A stretch of DNA of 35,185 nucleotides from assembly GCF_001514115.1 (NCBI RefSeq), contig NZ_KQ948474.1:11817-47001 (forward strand), given 5' to 3'. The notes under the pieces were generated by a model. The model searched no databases. It was not told the DNA's origin and saw only the letters and a program-made list of their open reading frames with translations. This document shows, in pieces, positions 15,341-22,166 of the stretch. Position numbers and translations under genes: made by a program. Every line of letters starts with the position of its first letter. Position 1 is the first letter of the stretch. This DNA is from Streptomyces olivochromogenes (lineage in GTDB: Bacteria > Actinomycetota > Actinomycetes > Streptomycetales > Streptomycetaceae).

Positions 15341-16025
15341 ATGCGGTACGCGCAGGGTGGTGGACTGACCGCTGAGCGGGGGGGGGGGAGTTCGGGAGCG
15401 GATCCGGTACGAGGCCGGCGAGCGGTTCGCTCGCGGGGAGAAATTCGCGGTGATCGCGAAGGATCTGCGGGTGAGTGAGAGGTCGGTCGAACGCTGGCGT
15501 CGTGCGTGGCGGGAGGGCGGTATGGCTGCCCTCGCCTCGGCGGGGCCGCCGAAGCTGCCCAGTGGCTGTGCGACGGCCAGTTCGCCGAGTTGGAGGAGGA
15601 GTTGGCGTTGGGGCCGGTCGTGCATGGCTGGGAGGACCAGCGCTGGACGCTGGCCCGGATCAGAGCGTTGATCGCCCGAAGGTTCCGGCTGGACTGCTCG
15701 TCGGCGGCGGTGTGGCGGCTGATGCACCGGCATGGCTGGTCCTGGCAGTGTCCCGCCCGCCGGGCGCTGGAGCGCGACGAGGGTGCGGTGGGCTTGTGGA
15801 AGAAGGATGGGTGGCAACAGGTGGAATGACTGCGGCGGCGCTGGGGGCCTTCATCGTCTTTGAGGACGAGGCCGGGTTCTCAATGACTCCGTCGCGCGCT
15901 CGCACCTGGGGTCGGCGTGGGCACGCGCCGGTGGTGCGGGTGCGGGGCCGCTCCTGGCGCCGCTGGTCGATCGCCGCCATGTGCTGCTACCGGCCGGGCG
16001 AGGTGTCCCGGTTGGTCCACCGGTC
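15341..16025 (+). pseudogene. IS630-type transposase, frameshifted and 3'-truncated
   Basis: The ATG at 15341 follows GAGGTGAT and starts MRYAQGGGLTAER. An 11-base G run (15378-15388) shifts the frame; correct coding resumes as VRERIRYEAGERFARGEKFA and VIAKDLRVSERSVERWRRAW (helix-turn-helix). After another shift near 15560 comes CDGQFAELEEELALGPVVHG, WEDQRWTLARIRALIARRF (second winged helix) and CPARRALERDEGAV. After a third shift near 15800 comes ALGAFIVFEDEAGFSMTPSR (first catalytic Asp of DDE_3), then RGRSWRRWSIAAMCCYRPGE. Homology ends near 16025, before the second Asp and the Glu, so the 3' half is missing. The GH27 promoter begins about 40 bp later. Confidence 0.8.
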
Positions 16026-16064
16026 GGGCACCATCCTCCCCAACAGTCTTTGTGGTACGGACCA

Positions 16065-16093
16065 TTGACGTCCGATCGGGGTAGTGAGATCTT
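16065..16093 (+). promoter_or_regulatory. Candidate promoter of the GH27-GH76 operon
   Basis: TTGACG (16065-16070), a 17-bp spacer and GATCTT (16088-16093) predict a transcription start near 16100, about 68 nt before the GH27 start codon. The -35 is close to consensus; the -10 is weak, as expected for a regulated promoter. Confidence 0.5.
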
Positions 16094-16097
16094 CGCG

Positions 16098-16113
16098 ATG
16101 GTTACGTTTCCAT
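16098..16113. promoter_or_regulatory. Candidate LacI-type operator at the GH27 transcription start
   Basis: ATGGTTACGTTTCCAT is a 16-bp imperfect palindrome (ATGGnnACGTnnCCAT) centred on CG, the usual form of LacI-family operators in actinomycetes. It overlaps the predicted +1 of the promoter at 16065, a classic repressor position. No LacI gene is in the window. Confidence 0.5.
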
Positions 16114-16167
16114 AGCTCCGGACGCCTGGATCCGTCCGGCCCCCACGGCGAAACAGGAGACGCAGAC

Positions 16168-17778
16168 ATGACCGCCCCGTCAAGGCCATGGAGACCCCTG
16201 AGAGCGGTGCTCGCGCTGCTGCTGTTGGTGCTCTCCCCGCCCCTGCTCCTGCTGAGTTCGGCCCCGCGCGTCCACGCTCTCGACAACGGCCTGGCCCGGA
16301 CGCCCCCGATGGGCTGGAACGACTGGAACGCCTTCGGCTGCAATGTCAGCGAGGCGCTGGTCGAGCAGACCGCCGACTATCTCGTTTCCTCCGGTCTGAA
16401 GGACGCGGGGTACCAGTACGTCAACATCGACGACTGCTGGATGACCTCGGCCCGGAACGCCGCCGGTCAACTGGTACCCGACCCCGCCAAGTTCCCCGAC
16501 GGCATCAGCGGCACCGCTGCCTACGTCCACTCCAAGGGACTCAAGCTCGGCATCTACGAGAGCGCCGGCACCGCCACCTGTCAGGGATTCCCGGGCAGCC
16601 TCGGCCATGAGCAGACGGACGCCAACAGCTTCGCCTCCTGGGGCGTCGACTATCTGAAGTACGACAACTGCAACCACCAGAACGTGCCCGACCAGCAGCG
16701 TTACACCGCCATGCGCGACGCCTTGGCCAACACCGGCCGACCGATCGTCTACAGCCTCTGCAACTGGGGCCTCGCCAGTGTGTGGACCTGGGGTGCGGGG
16801 GTCGGCAACAGCTGGCGCACCACCGACGACATCAACGTCAACTTCTCCACGGTGGTGTCGATCTACAAGGCCAATGTCCAGCTGGCCCAGTACGCCAAGC
16901 CCGGCGCCTGGAACGACCCGGACATGCTCGAAGTCGGCAACGGCATGTCGTTCACCGAGGACCGTTCCCACTTCGGTCTGTGGGCCGAGATGGCCGCGCC
17001 GCTGATCGCCGGAACCGACCTGCGCAAAGCCTCTGCCGCCACCCTCTCCCTCTACGGCAACAAGGACGTCATCGCCGTGGACCAGGACTCCCTCGGCAGG
17101 CAGGGCACCGAGATCTCCTCGGCAGGTGGTCTGCACGTCCTCACCAAGCCCCTCGCCAACGGTGATGTGTCGGTCGTCCTGTTCAACGAGAACTCGAGCG
17201 CGGCCACGATCACGACGTCGGCGTCCGCGGTGGGCCTGCCGGCCGCTTCGTCGTACCGGATCAACAATCTCTGGAGCCACCAGATCAGCAGCACGACCGG
17301 CAGCATCGCGGCCAACGTACCGGGGCACGGCTCCGTCATGTACCGGGTGTCCGTCGGCAGCGGAACCAGCGTCGGGACGACGCACCCGCTGATCGGAGCC
17401 TCTTCCAACCGCTGCCTCGACGCGTACGAGGGCCAGACCACTCCCGGCACCAAGATCGAGATCTGGGACTGCGGCGGCGGCGCCAACCAGGCCGTCACCC
17501 TCACCGCCGCCGGTGAACTGCGGCTCTACGGCGGCACCCAGTGCCTGGACGCCTACGACAACGGGACCACGTCCGGCACGAAGGTTCAGCTCTGGACCTG
17601 CAATGGCGGCGCGAACCAGCAGTGGCGTCTCAACGGAAACGGCACCATCACCGGCACCCAGTCGGGGCTCTGCCTCGATGTCACCGGAGGCGACAAGCCC
17701 GCGGGGAACGTCAACGGCACCCAGGTCGAGCTGTGGACCTGCAACGGCGGCGCCAACCAGCAGTGGCGTCTGGGCTGA
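16168..17778 (+). CDS. Secreted GH27 alpha-galactosidase with CBM13
   Basis: A 536-residue exoenzyme. Residues 1-38 are a signal peptide with a long leucine-rich core, cleaved near VHA-LDNG. The GH27 barrel (about 40-310) starts with the family hallmark LARTPPMGWNDWNAFGC. The nucleophile is D166 in YLKYDNC and the acid/base is D221 in SWRTTDDI, by analogy with characterised GH27 alpha-galactosidases. WNDPDMLEVGN follows. A beta-sandwich domain comes next (about 315-400). A ricin-B-type CBM13 fills the C-terminus (about 405-536), with three alpha/beta/gamma subdomains marked by CLDAY/CLDV and GANQQWRL repeats. It should release terminal alpha-galactose from galactomannan or related glycans outside the cell. 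The start at 16168 follows AGGAGA. GH76 begins 33 bp downstream, so the two are probably co-transcribed. Confidence 0.93.
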   Translation: MTAPSRPWRPLRAVLALLLLVLSPPLLLLSSAPRVHALDNGLARTPPMGWNDWNAFGCNVSEALVEQTADYLVSSGLKDAGYQYVNIDDCWMTSARNAAGQLVPDPAKFPDGISGTAAYVHSKGLKLGIYESAGTATCQGFPGSLGHEQTDANSFASWGVDYLKYDNCNHQNVPDQQRYTAMRDALANTGRPIVYSLCNWGLASVWTWGAGVGNSWRTTDDINVNFSTVVSIYKANVQLAQYAKPGAWNDPDMLEVGNGMSFTEDRSHFGLWAEMAAPLIAGTDLRKASAATLSLYGNKDVIAVDQDSLGRQGTEISSAGGLHVLTKPLANGDVSVVLFNENSSAATITTSASAVGLPAASSYRINNLWSHQISSTTGSIAANVPGHGSVMYRVSVGSGTSVGTTHPLIGASSNRCLDAYEGQTTPGTKIEIWDCGGGANQAVTLTAAGELRLYGGTQCLDAYDNGTTSGTKVQLWTCNGGANQQWRLNGNGTITGTQSGLCLDVTGGDKPAGNVNGTQVELWTCNGGANQQWRLG

Positions 17779-17811
17779 CGGCCCGCATCCCCCCACGCCC
17801 ACGGAGCTGAC

Positions 17812-19272
17812 ATGAACTCAACGGCAAGACGTGTCCGGAGAATCGGGACCGGACTGATCGCGACGCTGACCCTCCTGATCACGGTCACCGGCGGCGTCGC
17901 GACCGCCGCCCCCGAGGCGACGATCTGCAACAAGTACTGTGACGGCCGCGACCCGGCCCTGTCCCCGGGAGACCGGCAGCCGGTCACCGCCACCATCTAC
18001 TCCCGCACCCTCGCCCTGCACTTCGACGACACCGACGCGATGGGCTGGGCCTCGATCACCAACGGCAGCCCGACCGACGAGGTCTGGCTCGACCGCTCCC
18101 TCGACGGCGGCCGCACCTGGAGCTCGGGCAGCAAGCTCGGCGACACCACCATTCCCTCAGGACAAGGGGGTTGGCGCACTCTGATGTACAACGTCGACGA
18201 CTGGAACAACAACGGCGTCGGCGCGCTGCGGGCCTGCGGCAAGGCGGGGGACCGGGCCGAGATCGCCTGCACGGCATGGGCCCGTACCACCTGGAACGCG
18301 TACAGCCGTCCCACGGCGGCGGCCACCGCGCTGATGCAGTCGTACAGCAACTCCACCGGCCTGTTCGACACCACCGGCTGGTGGAACTCCGCCAACGCCC
18401 TGACCGCGATCATCGACAACATCCGCGTCACCGGTATGCCCAGCTACAAGTACGCCATCGCGAACACCTACAACCGGCAACTGGGCTCCCAGGGCGGCCA
18501 GTTCCGCAACGACTACATCGACGACACGGGCTGGTGGGGGCTCGCCTGGGTCGCCGCGTACGACCTGACCGGCGACAGCCGCTATCTCAACACCGCGCGC
18601 GCCGACGCGGACTACATGGCGCAGTACTGGGACTCGACGTGCGGCGGCGGGGTGTGGTGGAGCACGGCGAAGACGTACAAGAACGCCATCGCCAACTCCC
18701 TCTACCTGGAGCTGAACGCCGCCCTGCACAACCGTATCGGCGCCGACTCGGTCTATCTCGGCCGGGCGAACGCGGAATGGTCGTGGTTCAAGGGCACCGG
18801 CGTGATCAACAGTTCGCACCTGGTCAACGACGGCATCGACCTGTCGACCTGTCGCAACAACGGGTCCACGGCATGGTCGTACAACCAGGGCGTACTCCTC
18901 GGCGGGCTGGCCGAGTTGTACCGCGCGACGGGGGACCCGGCCCTGCTGACCACCGGCCGCCAGATCGGTGACGCCTCGACCACCTCCGCATCGCTGAACT
19001 CCGGCGGAATCCTGCGCGAGCCGTGTGAGACGAACGGCTGCGGGGCCGACGGGCCGACCTTCAAGGGCGCCTACGTGCGCGGTCTGAGCGCCTTCAACGT
19101 CCGGTTGTCCGACCGCCCCTACACCTCGTACCTCGCGCGGCAGGCCGACTCCGCCTACGCCAACGACCGCAACGCCCTCGACGCGTACGGACTGCACTGG
19201 GCCGGGCCGATCGACTCCACGGACGCCGCCCGCCAGCAGAGCGCACTCGACCTGATGAACGCGGCGTCCTGA
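17812..19272 (+). CDS. Secreted GH76 alpha-1,6-mannanase-like hydrolase
   Basis: A 486-residue exported protein. The signal peptide (residues 1-33) has RRVRR, then GTGLIATLTLLITVTGGVA, with cleavage at ATA-APEA. An N-terminal part (about 35-155) with ICNKYCDGRDPALSPGD is common in actinobacterial GH76 proteins. The GH76 (alpha/alpha)6 barrel runs from about 160 to the end. The paired catalytic aspartates are D237-D238 in RNDYIDDTGWWGLAW. Other family motifs are GGGVWWSTAKTYKNAIANSL, TAWSYNQGVLLGGLAEL and FKGAYVRGL. GH76 enzymes cleave internal alpha-1,6-mannosidic bonds, for example in the backbone of yeast mannan. It is translated from the same message as GH27, with GGAG 7 nt ahead of the ATG. 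No binding module is attached. The terminator at 19378 may end the operon. Confidence 0.92.
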   Translation: MNSTARRVRRIGTGLIATLTLLITVTGGVATAAPEATICNKYCDGRDPALSPGDRQPVTATIYSRTLALHFDDTDAMGWASITNGSPTDEVWLDRSLDGGRTWSSGSKLGDTTIPSGQGGWRTLMYNVDDWNNNGVGALRACGKAGDRAEIACTAWARTTWNAYSRPTAAATALMQSYSNSTGLFDTTGWWNSANALTAIIDNIRVTGMPSYKYAIANTYNRQLGSQGGQFRNDYIDDTGWWGLAWVAAYDLTGDSRYLNTARADADYMAQYWDSTCGGGVWWSTAKTYKNAIANSLYLELNAALHNRIGADSVYLGRANAEWSWFKGTGVINSSHLVNDGIDLSTCRNNGSTAWSYNQGVLLGGLAELYRATGDPALLTTGRQIGDASTTSASLNSGGILREPCETNGCGADGPTFKGAYVRGLSAFNVRLSDRPYTSYLARQADSAYANDRNALDAYGLHWAGPIDSTDAARQQSALDLMNAAS

Positions 19273-19356
19273 CCGGTCGTCGCCGACCGGTGCCGCCCTC
19301 CTGGGAGATGGTGGAAGGTGCCGATGACCTGCTGGTGGATGCCCTGTCCGCGCTGC

Positions 19357-19362
19357 TAGGAT
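19357..19362 (+). promoter_or_regulatory. -10-like TAGGAT just before a terminator
   Basis: TAGGAT is a typical streptomycete -10. A start about 7 nt later would give only about 55 nt before the intrinsic terminator at 19378-19421. The -35 region (GGTGGA or TGGTGG) is poor, so support is weak. Confidence 0.3.
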
Positions 19363-19377
19363 GCCGACCATCGCATG

Positions 19378-19421
19378 AGCCTTCCCGGCGCGGACTCCAA
19401 TCCGCCGGGGAGGCTTTTTTT
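19378..19421 (+). terminator. Intrinsic terminator with T tract
   Basis: AGCCTTCCCGGCG pairs with CGCCGGGGAGGCT (one G-T pair) over a 12-nt loop, and the stem runs into seven T (19415-19421). It lies about 105 bp after GH76 and 120 bp before the aldo/keto reductase. It is unusual here in having a real T tract. Confidence 0.85.
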
Positions 19422-19543
19422 CATGCCCGGGTCCAGCCTGCCCCGGCGGACTCGCTTTGACGGCGCTCACCCGCCGAGCGGCCTGAGCGCGCCACGCCGC
19501 CCATCGGTTCCTTGTGCCCAACCCGCAAGAGGAGATCCATGTC

Positions 19544-20467
19544 ATGAGTCCACGGACGAACACCGCGCCAGGCACGGGTACTTGGCGACTCGGTGACCTG
19601 ACCGTCAACCGTGTCGGGTTCGGCGCGATGCGCCTGACCGGGACCGCGCCCTTCGACCGCGGCGTGCCGCGCGACCGCGAACGGTCGATCGGCGTGCTCC
19701 GGCGGGCGATCGAGCTCGGCGTGAACCACATCGACACCGCCGCGTTCTACTTCTCGGCGACGCGCTCCGCCAACGAACTGATCAACCGGGCGCTGGCGCC
19801 GTACCCGAAGGATCTGGTCATCACCACCAAGGTCTGGCCGGGCCGTGATCCCTCGGGCGGGTGGTGGTGGGCCACACCGGACCAGTTGCGCGGCCAGGTC
19901 GAGGAGAACCTGCGCCAACTCGGCCGCGATCACCTGGACGTGGTGAACCTGCGCGTGCCGCCGAGCAGGCGCACCGGTTCGATCGGCGAGCACTTCGGCG
20001 CGTTGGCCGAACTGCGCGATGCCGGGCTCATCCGCCACCTCGGTATCTCCAACGTCACGTCCGGGCAACTGGCCGAGGCCCGGGCCATCGCCCCGGTCGT
20101 CTGCGTACAGAACCCTTACGGGATCGGTGAGTTGAGCGAGGACCTGGCTCTCCTGCGGCTCTGCGGTGAACTCGGCCTCGCCTTCGTCGCGTTCTTCGCG
20201 ATCGCCGGTTCCGGGCGCGAGGCGGGTCCGGCCGCCCGTGACAGCGAGGCGGTGTACGCCGTCGCCCGCGCGCACGGTGTGTCCGTCGCGCAGGTCCGGC
20301 TGGCCTGGACCTTGCAGCAGGGGCCGCATGTGCTCGCGATCCCGGGCACCGGTGATCCGGACCATCTCGCGCAGAACATGGCGGCCGGCACGCTGCGCCT
20401 CTCGGAGGAGGAGATGGCGCGCCTCACCGCGCCGCCCGACCTGTTCGGACCCGCGGCCCAGGCCTGA
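19544..20467 (+). CDS. Aldo/keto reductase
   Basis: A 307-residue NADPH-dependent oxidoreductase of the AKR superfamily, a cytosolic (beta/alpha)8 barrel. LTVNRVGFGAMRLTG is the N-terminal hairpin and first strand. HIDTAAFYFSATRSANELIN holds the catalytic Asp and Tyr, and LVITTKVWPG holds the catalytic Lys. The fourth tetrad position, usually His in a (V/I)HxH strand, reads DVVNLRVPPS, that is Asn, as I recall for the oxidoreductase clade common in Streptomyces. GISNVTSGQLAEA and VAQVRLAWTLQQGPHVLAIP, then GTGDPDHLAQNMAA, bind the nicotinamide and the 2'-phosphate. The ATG at 19544 follows GAGGAGA at about 9 nt. Downstream are truncated isochorismatase and MarR genes. The substrate is unknown. 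Confidence 0.9.
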   Translation: MSPRTNTAPGTGTWRLGDLTVNRVGFGAMRLTGTAPFDRGVPRDRERSIGVLRRAIELGVNHIDTAAFYFSATRSANELINRALAPYPKDLVITTKVWPGRDPSGGWWWATPDQLRGQVEENLRQLGRDHLDVVNLRVPPSRRTGSIGEHFGALAELRDAGLIRHLGISNVTSGQLAEARAIAPVVCVQNPYGIGELSEDLALLRLCGELGLAFVAFFAIAGSGREAGPAARDSEAVYAVARAHGVSVAQVRLAWTLQQGPHVLAIPGTGDPDHLAQNMAAGTLRLSEEEMARLTAPPDLFGPAAQA

Positions 20468-20499
20468 TCCAAACGACGGGCCCTGGTGGCGTAGTCGGT

Positions 20500-20764
20500 C
20501 GTCGTACCAGGCGTTGACCGTGCTGCGGTTGATGATCTTCTGTCCGGCCGGCAGCGCCTCGACCAGCTCGGGAGCGGGCGGCCCCCTCATGCTGTGGGCC
20601 GCGGTGGTGGTGACGACCAGCGGGATGTCCAACACGGTCGCCGCCCGTGCCGGCGCCACCACGTTGTGCTTCGGCTCGCCGACCGGGATGTCCCGGACGC
20701 CGGACAGCAGGCCCACCTGGTGGTCGACCAGCACCACGGCGGCGTTCTCCCGGGTGATCGACAG
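20500..20764 (-). pseudogene. Isochorismatase-like cysteine hydrolase, N-terminal third only
   Basis: Minus-strand coding reads LSITRENAAVVLVDHQVGLL, SGVRDIPVGEPKHNVVAPAR, AATVLDIPLVVTTTAAHSMR, then LVEALPAGQKIINRSTVNAW. This is the first 90 or so residues of an isochorismatase/nicotinamidase-type hydrolase, with the catalytic aspartate (LVDHQ) but not the later Lys and Cys. After VNAWYDD the sequence has no homology and runs antisense into the aldo/keto reductase gene, so the 3' two thirds are lost. The expected initiation codon position (before SITRENA) is CTG rather than ATG. Confidence 0.75.
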
Positions 20765-20867
20765 CTCACGCTGAACGGAGAGGAGGATCTGGGCGGCGAG
20801 CACGCCGAGGTCCGGTTCTGCGGCCTGGTACTCGCTCAACGCCTCTCCCGTCTTGGCGGTCGTCCGC

Positions 20868-21129
20868 CGCTGTGCGTTCCGTCGAACGCAAACCCGACCC
20901 CGGGGACCGCCGCGCCACACTGATCTGCCCCACCGAACGCGGGCTGCTCCAGATGGAGGCCGCCGTCTCCATCATGCGCACGATCGAGGAACGCCACGCG
21001 AAGGCAGCGGGGCAGCAGGGGTACGCCGCCTTCAAGGCGGCTCTGCATCGCGTGGCCGATCTCCAACGCAAGATCCAGCACGACAGCCAAGGCGCGCAGA
21101 CGCGGTCGGCGCGACCGGGTGACCAGTGA
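20868..21129 (+). pseudogene. MarR-family regulator, C-terminal remnant
   Basis: RSVERKPDPGDRRATLICPT and ERGLLQMEAAVSIMRTIEER, then HAKAAGQQGYAAFKAALHRV, read like the wing and the dimerisation helices of a MarR regulator (VER.PDP.DRRA...L...G). The recognition helix and everything N-terminal are missing. A start at an internal codon would give a protein without a complete winged helix. It is divergent from the isochorismatase remnant. Confidence 0.7.
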
Positions 21130-21259
21130 CGCCGGTGCGGCTTCGGCACCCCGGGGGTGACCGACCGAGGACACCGTGGTCGCCACCGACCGGTGGCCCA
21201 CGTGCGGTCGCGAGGTCTAGAGTGAGGGCAAAGTGGTTGAATGGCGAACGGAGTTTCCC

Positions 21260-21760
21260 ATGAGTGCACTGGAGCCCCTGGACCTCGCGGCGATCGAGGC
21301 GGAGCGCACGCGCATCCGCGACACGCATCTGGCCTCGGACCGGCCGGCGAGTTCCGCACGCGGAGTGCACCACGTGGCGCTGCTCTCCGCCGACGTCGAG
21401 CGGACCGTCCGCTTCTACCAGGGCATCCTGGAGTTCCCGCTCACCGAGGTGATCGAGAACCGCGACTACAAGGGTTCCACCCACTTCTTCTTCGACGTCG
21501 GCAACGGCAACCTGCTGGCCTTCTTCGACTTCCCCGGCCTCGACCTCGGCCCCTATGCCGAGGTGCTCGGTGGACTGCACCACCTGGCCATCTCCGTCGA
21601 CCCCAGCACCTGGCAGCGGCTGCGCGAACGGCTCGACGCCGCCGGGGTCGACTACGAGGAGGAGAGCGGCACTTCGCTCTACTTCCGCGACCCCGACGGC
21701 GCCCGCGTCGAACTCCTCGCCGAGCCCTTGGGCGAGATGTACGGCAACTCCGTGCGCTGA
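21260..21760 (+). CDS. VOC family protein
   Basis: A 166-residue protein with a vicinal-oxygen-chelate fold. GVHHVALLSADVERTVRFYQ, FDVGNGNLLAFFDFPG, GGLHHLAISVDPSTWQRLRE and TSLYFRDPDGARVELLAEPL give two beta-alpha-beta-beta-beta modules. Predicted metal ligands are the His of VHHVA, the His of LHHLA and the Glu of VELLA. Dioxygenases, glyoxalases and resistance proteins share this fold, so the reaction cannot be named. The ATG at 21260 follows AACGGAG at 7 nt. TAGAGT at 21219 may be the -10 of its promoter. Unlike the two VOC genes in the first 5 kb, this one is intact. Confidence 0.88.
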   Translation: MSALEPLDLAAIEAERTRIRDTHLASDRPASSARGVHHVALLSADVERTVRFYQGILEFPLTEVIENRDYKGSTHFFFDVGNGNLLAFFDFPGLDLGPYAEVLGGLHHLAISVDPSTWQRLRERLDAAGVDYEEESGTSLYFRDPDGARVELLAEPLGEMYGNSVR

Positions 21761-21815
21761 CGTCCGCTGAAGGCGCGGGGCTCAGGGCGCGGGGCTGAAG
21801 GTACGGGCCGGCAGG

Positions 21816-22166
21816 TCAGCCCAGCGCGCTCGCCCAGTTCGCCGGCACCCGCCCCGCGGGGCCCGGTGTCGGCTGGTCCTCGGGGTGGCTCAGCGGGGGA
21901 GCGAGGTCCGGGCCGGTCTCGTACAGCTCGGACGTGTCGTAGTTCCAGAACCAGGCCTCGCCGGGTTCGAAGCTGCGGATGATGGGATGGCCGGTGCTCT
22001 TCGCGTGCGCCGTGGCGTGCTTGGCGGGCGAGTCGTCGCAACAGCCGATGTGGCCGCACTGCGCACAGCGGCGCAGGTGGAACCACCAGCCGCCGGCGGC
22101 GTCGCAGTCCCCGCACCCCGGACCGCTCGGCGGAACACTCGGGTCGATTCCGGCGGGCAGGCTCAT
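21816..22166 (-). CDS. UBP-type zinc finger protein
   Basis: A 116-residue protein made of one UBP (ZnF-UBP) domain. Ligand candidates are C18, C21, C34, C37, C42, H50, H54 and H60, in GCGDCDAAGGWWFHLRRCAQ and CGHIGCCDDSPAKHATAHAK, then STGHPI. The tail has FEPGEAWFWNYDTSELYE. In eukaryotic deubiquitinases this finger holds the free C-terminal Gly-Gly of ubiquitin. Actinobacteria lack canonical ubiquitin, so here it may bind another C-terminus or only be structural. Its ATG overlaps the histidine kinase stop (ATGA), which indicates translational coupling. It is the last gene of the run, suggesting a partner or adaptor of the kinase or of the receiver-flavoprotein. No regulator-like DNA-binding segment is present. 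Confidence 0.88.
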   Translation of the reverse strand: MSLPAGIDPSVPPSGPGCGDCDAAGGWWFHLRRCAQCGHIGCCDDSPAKHATAHAKSTGHPIIRSFEPGEAWFWNYDTSELYETGPDLAPPLSHPEDQPTPGPAGRVPANWASALG

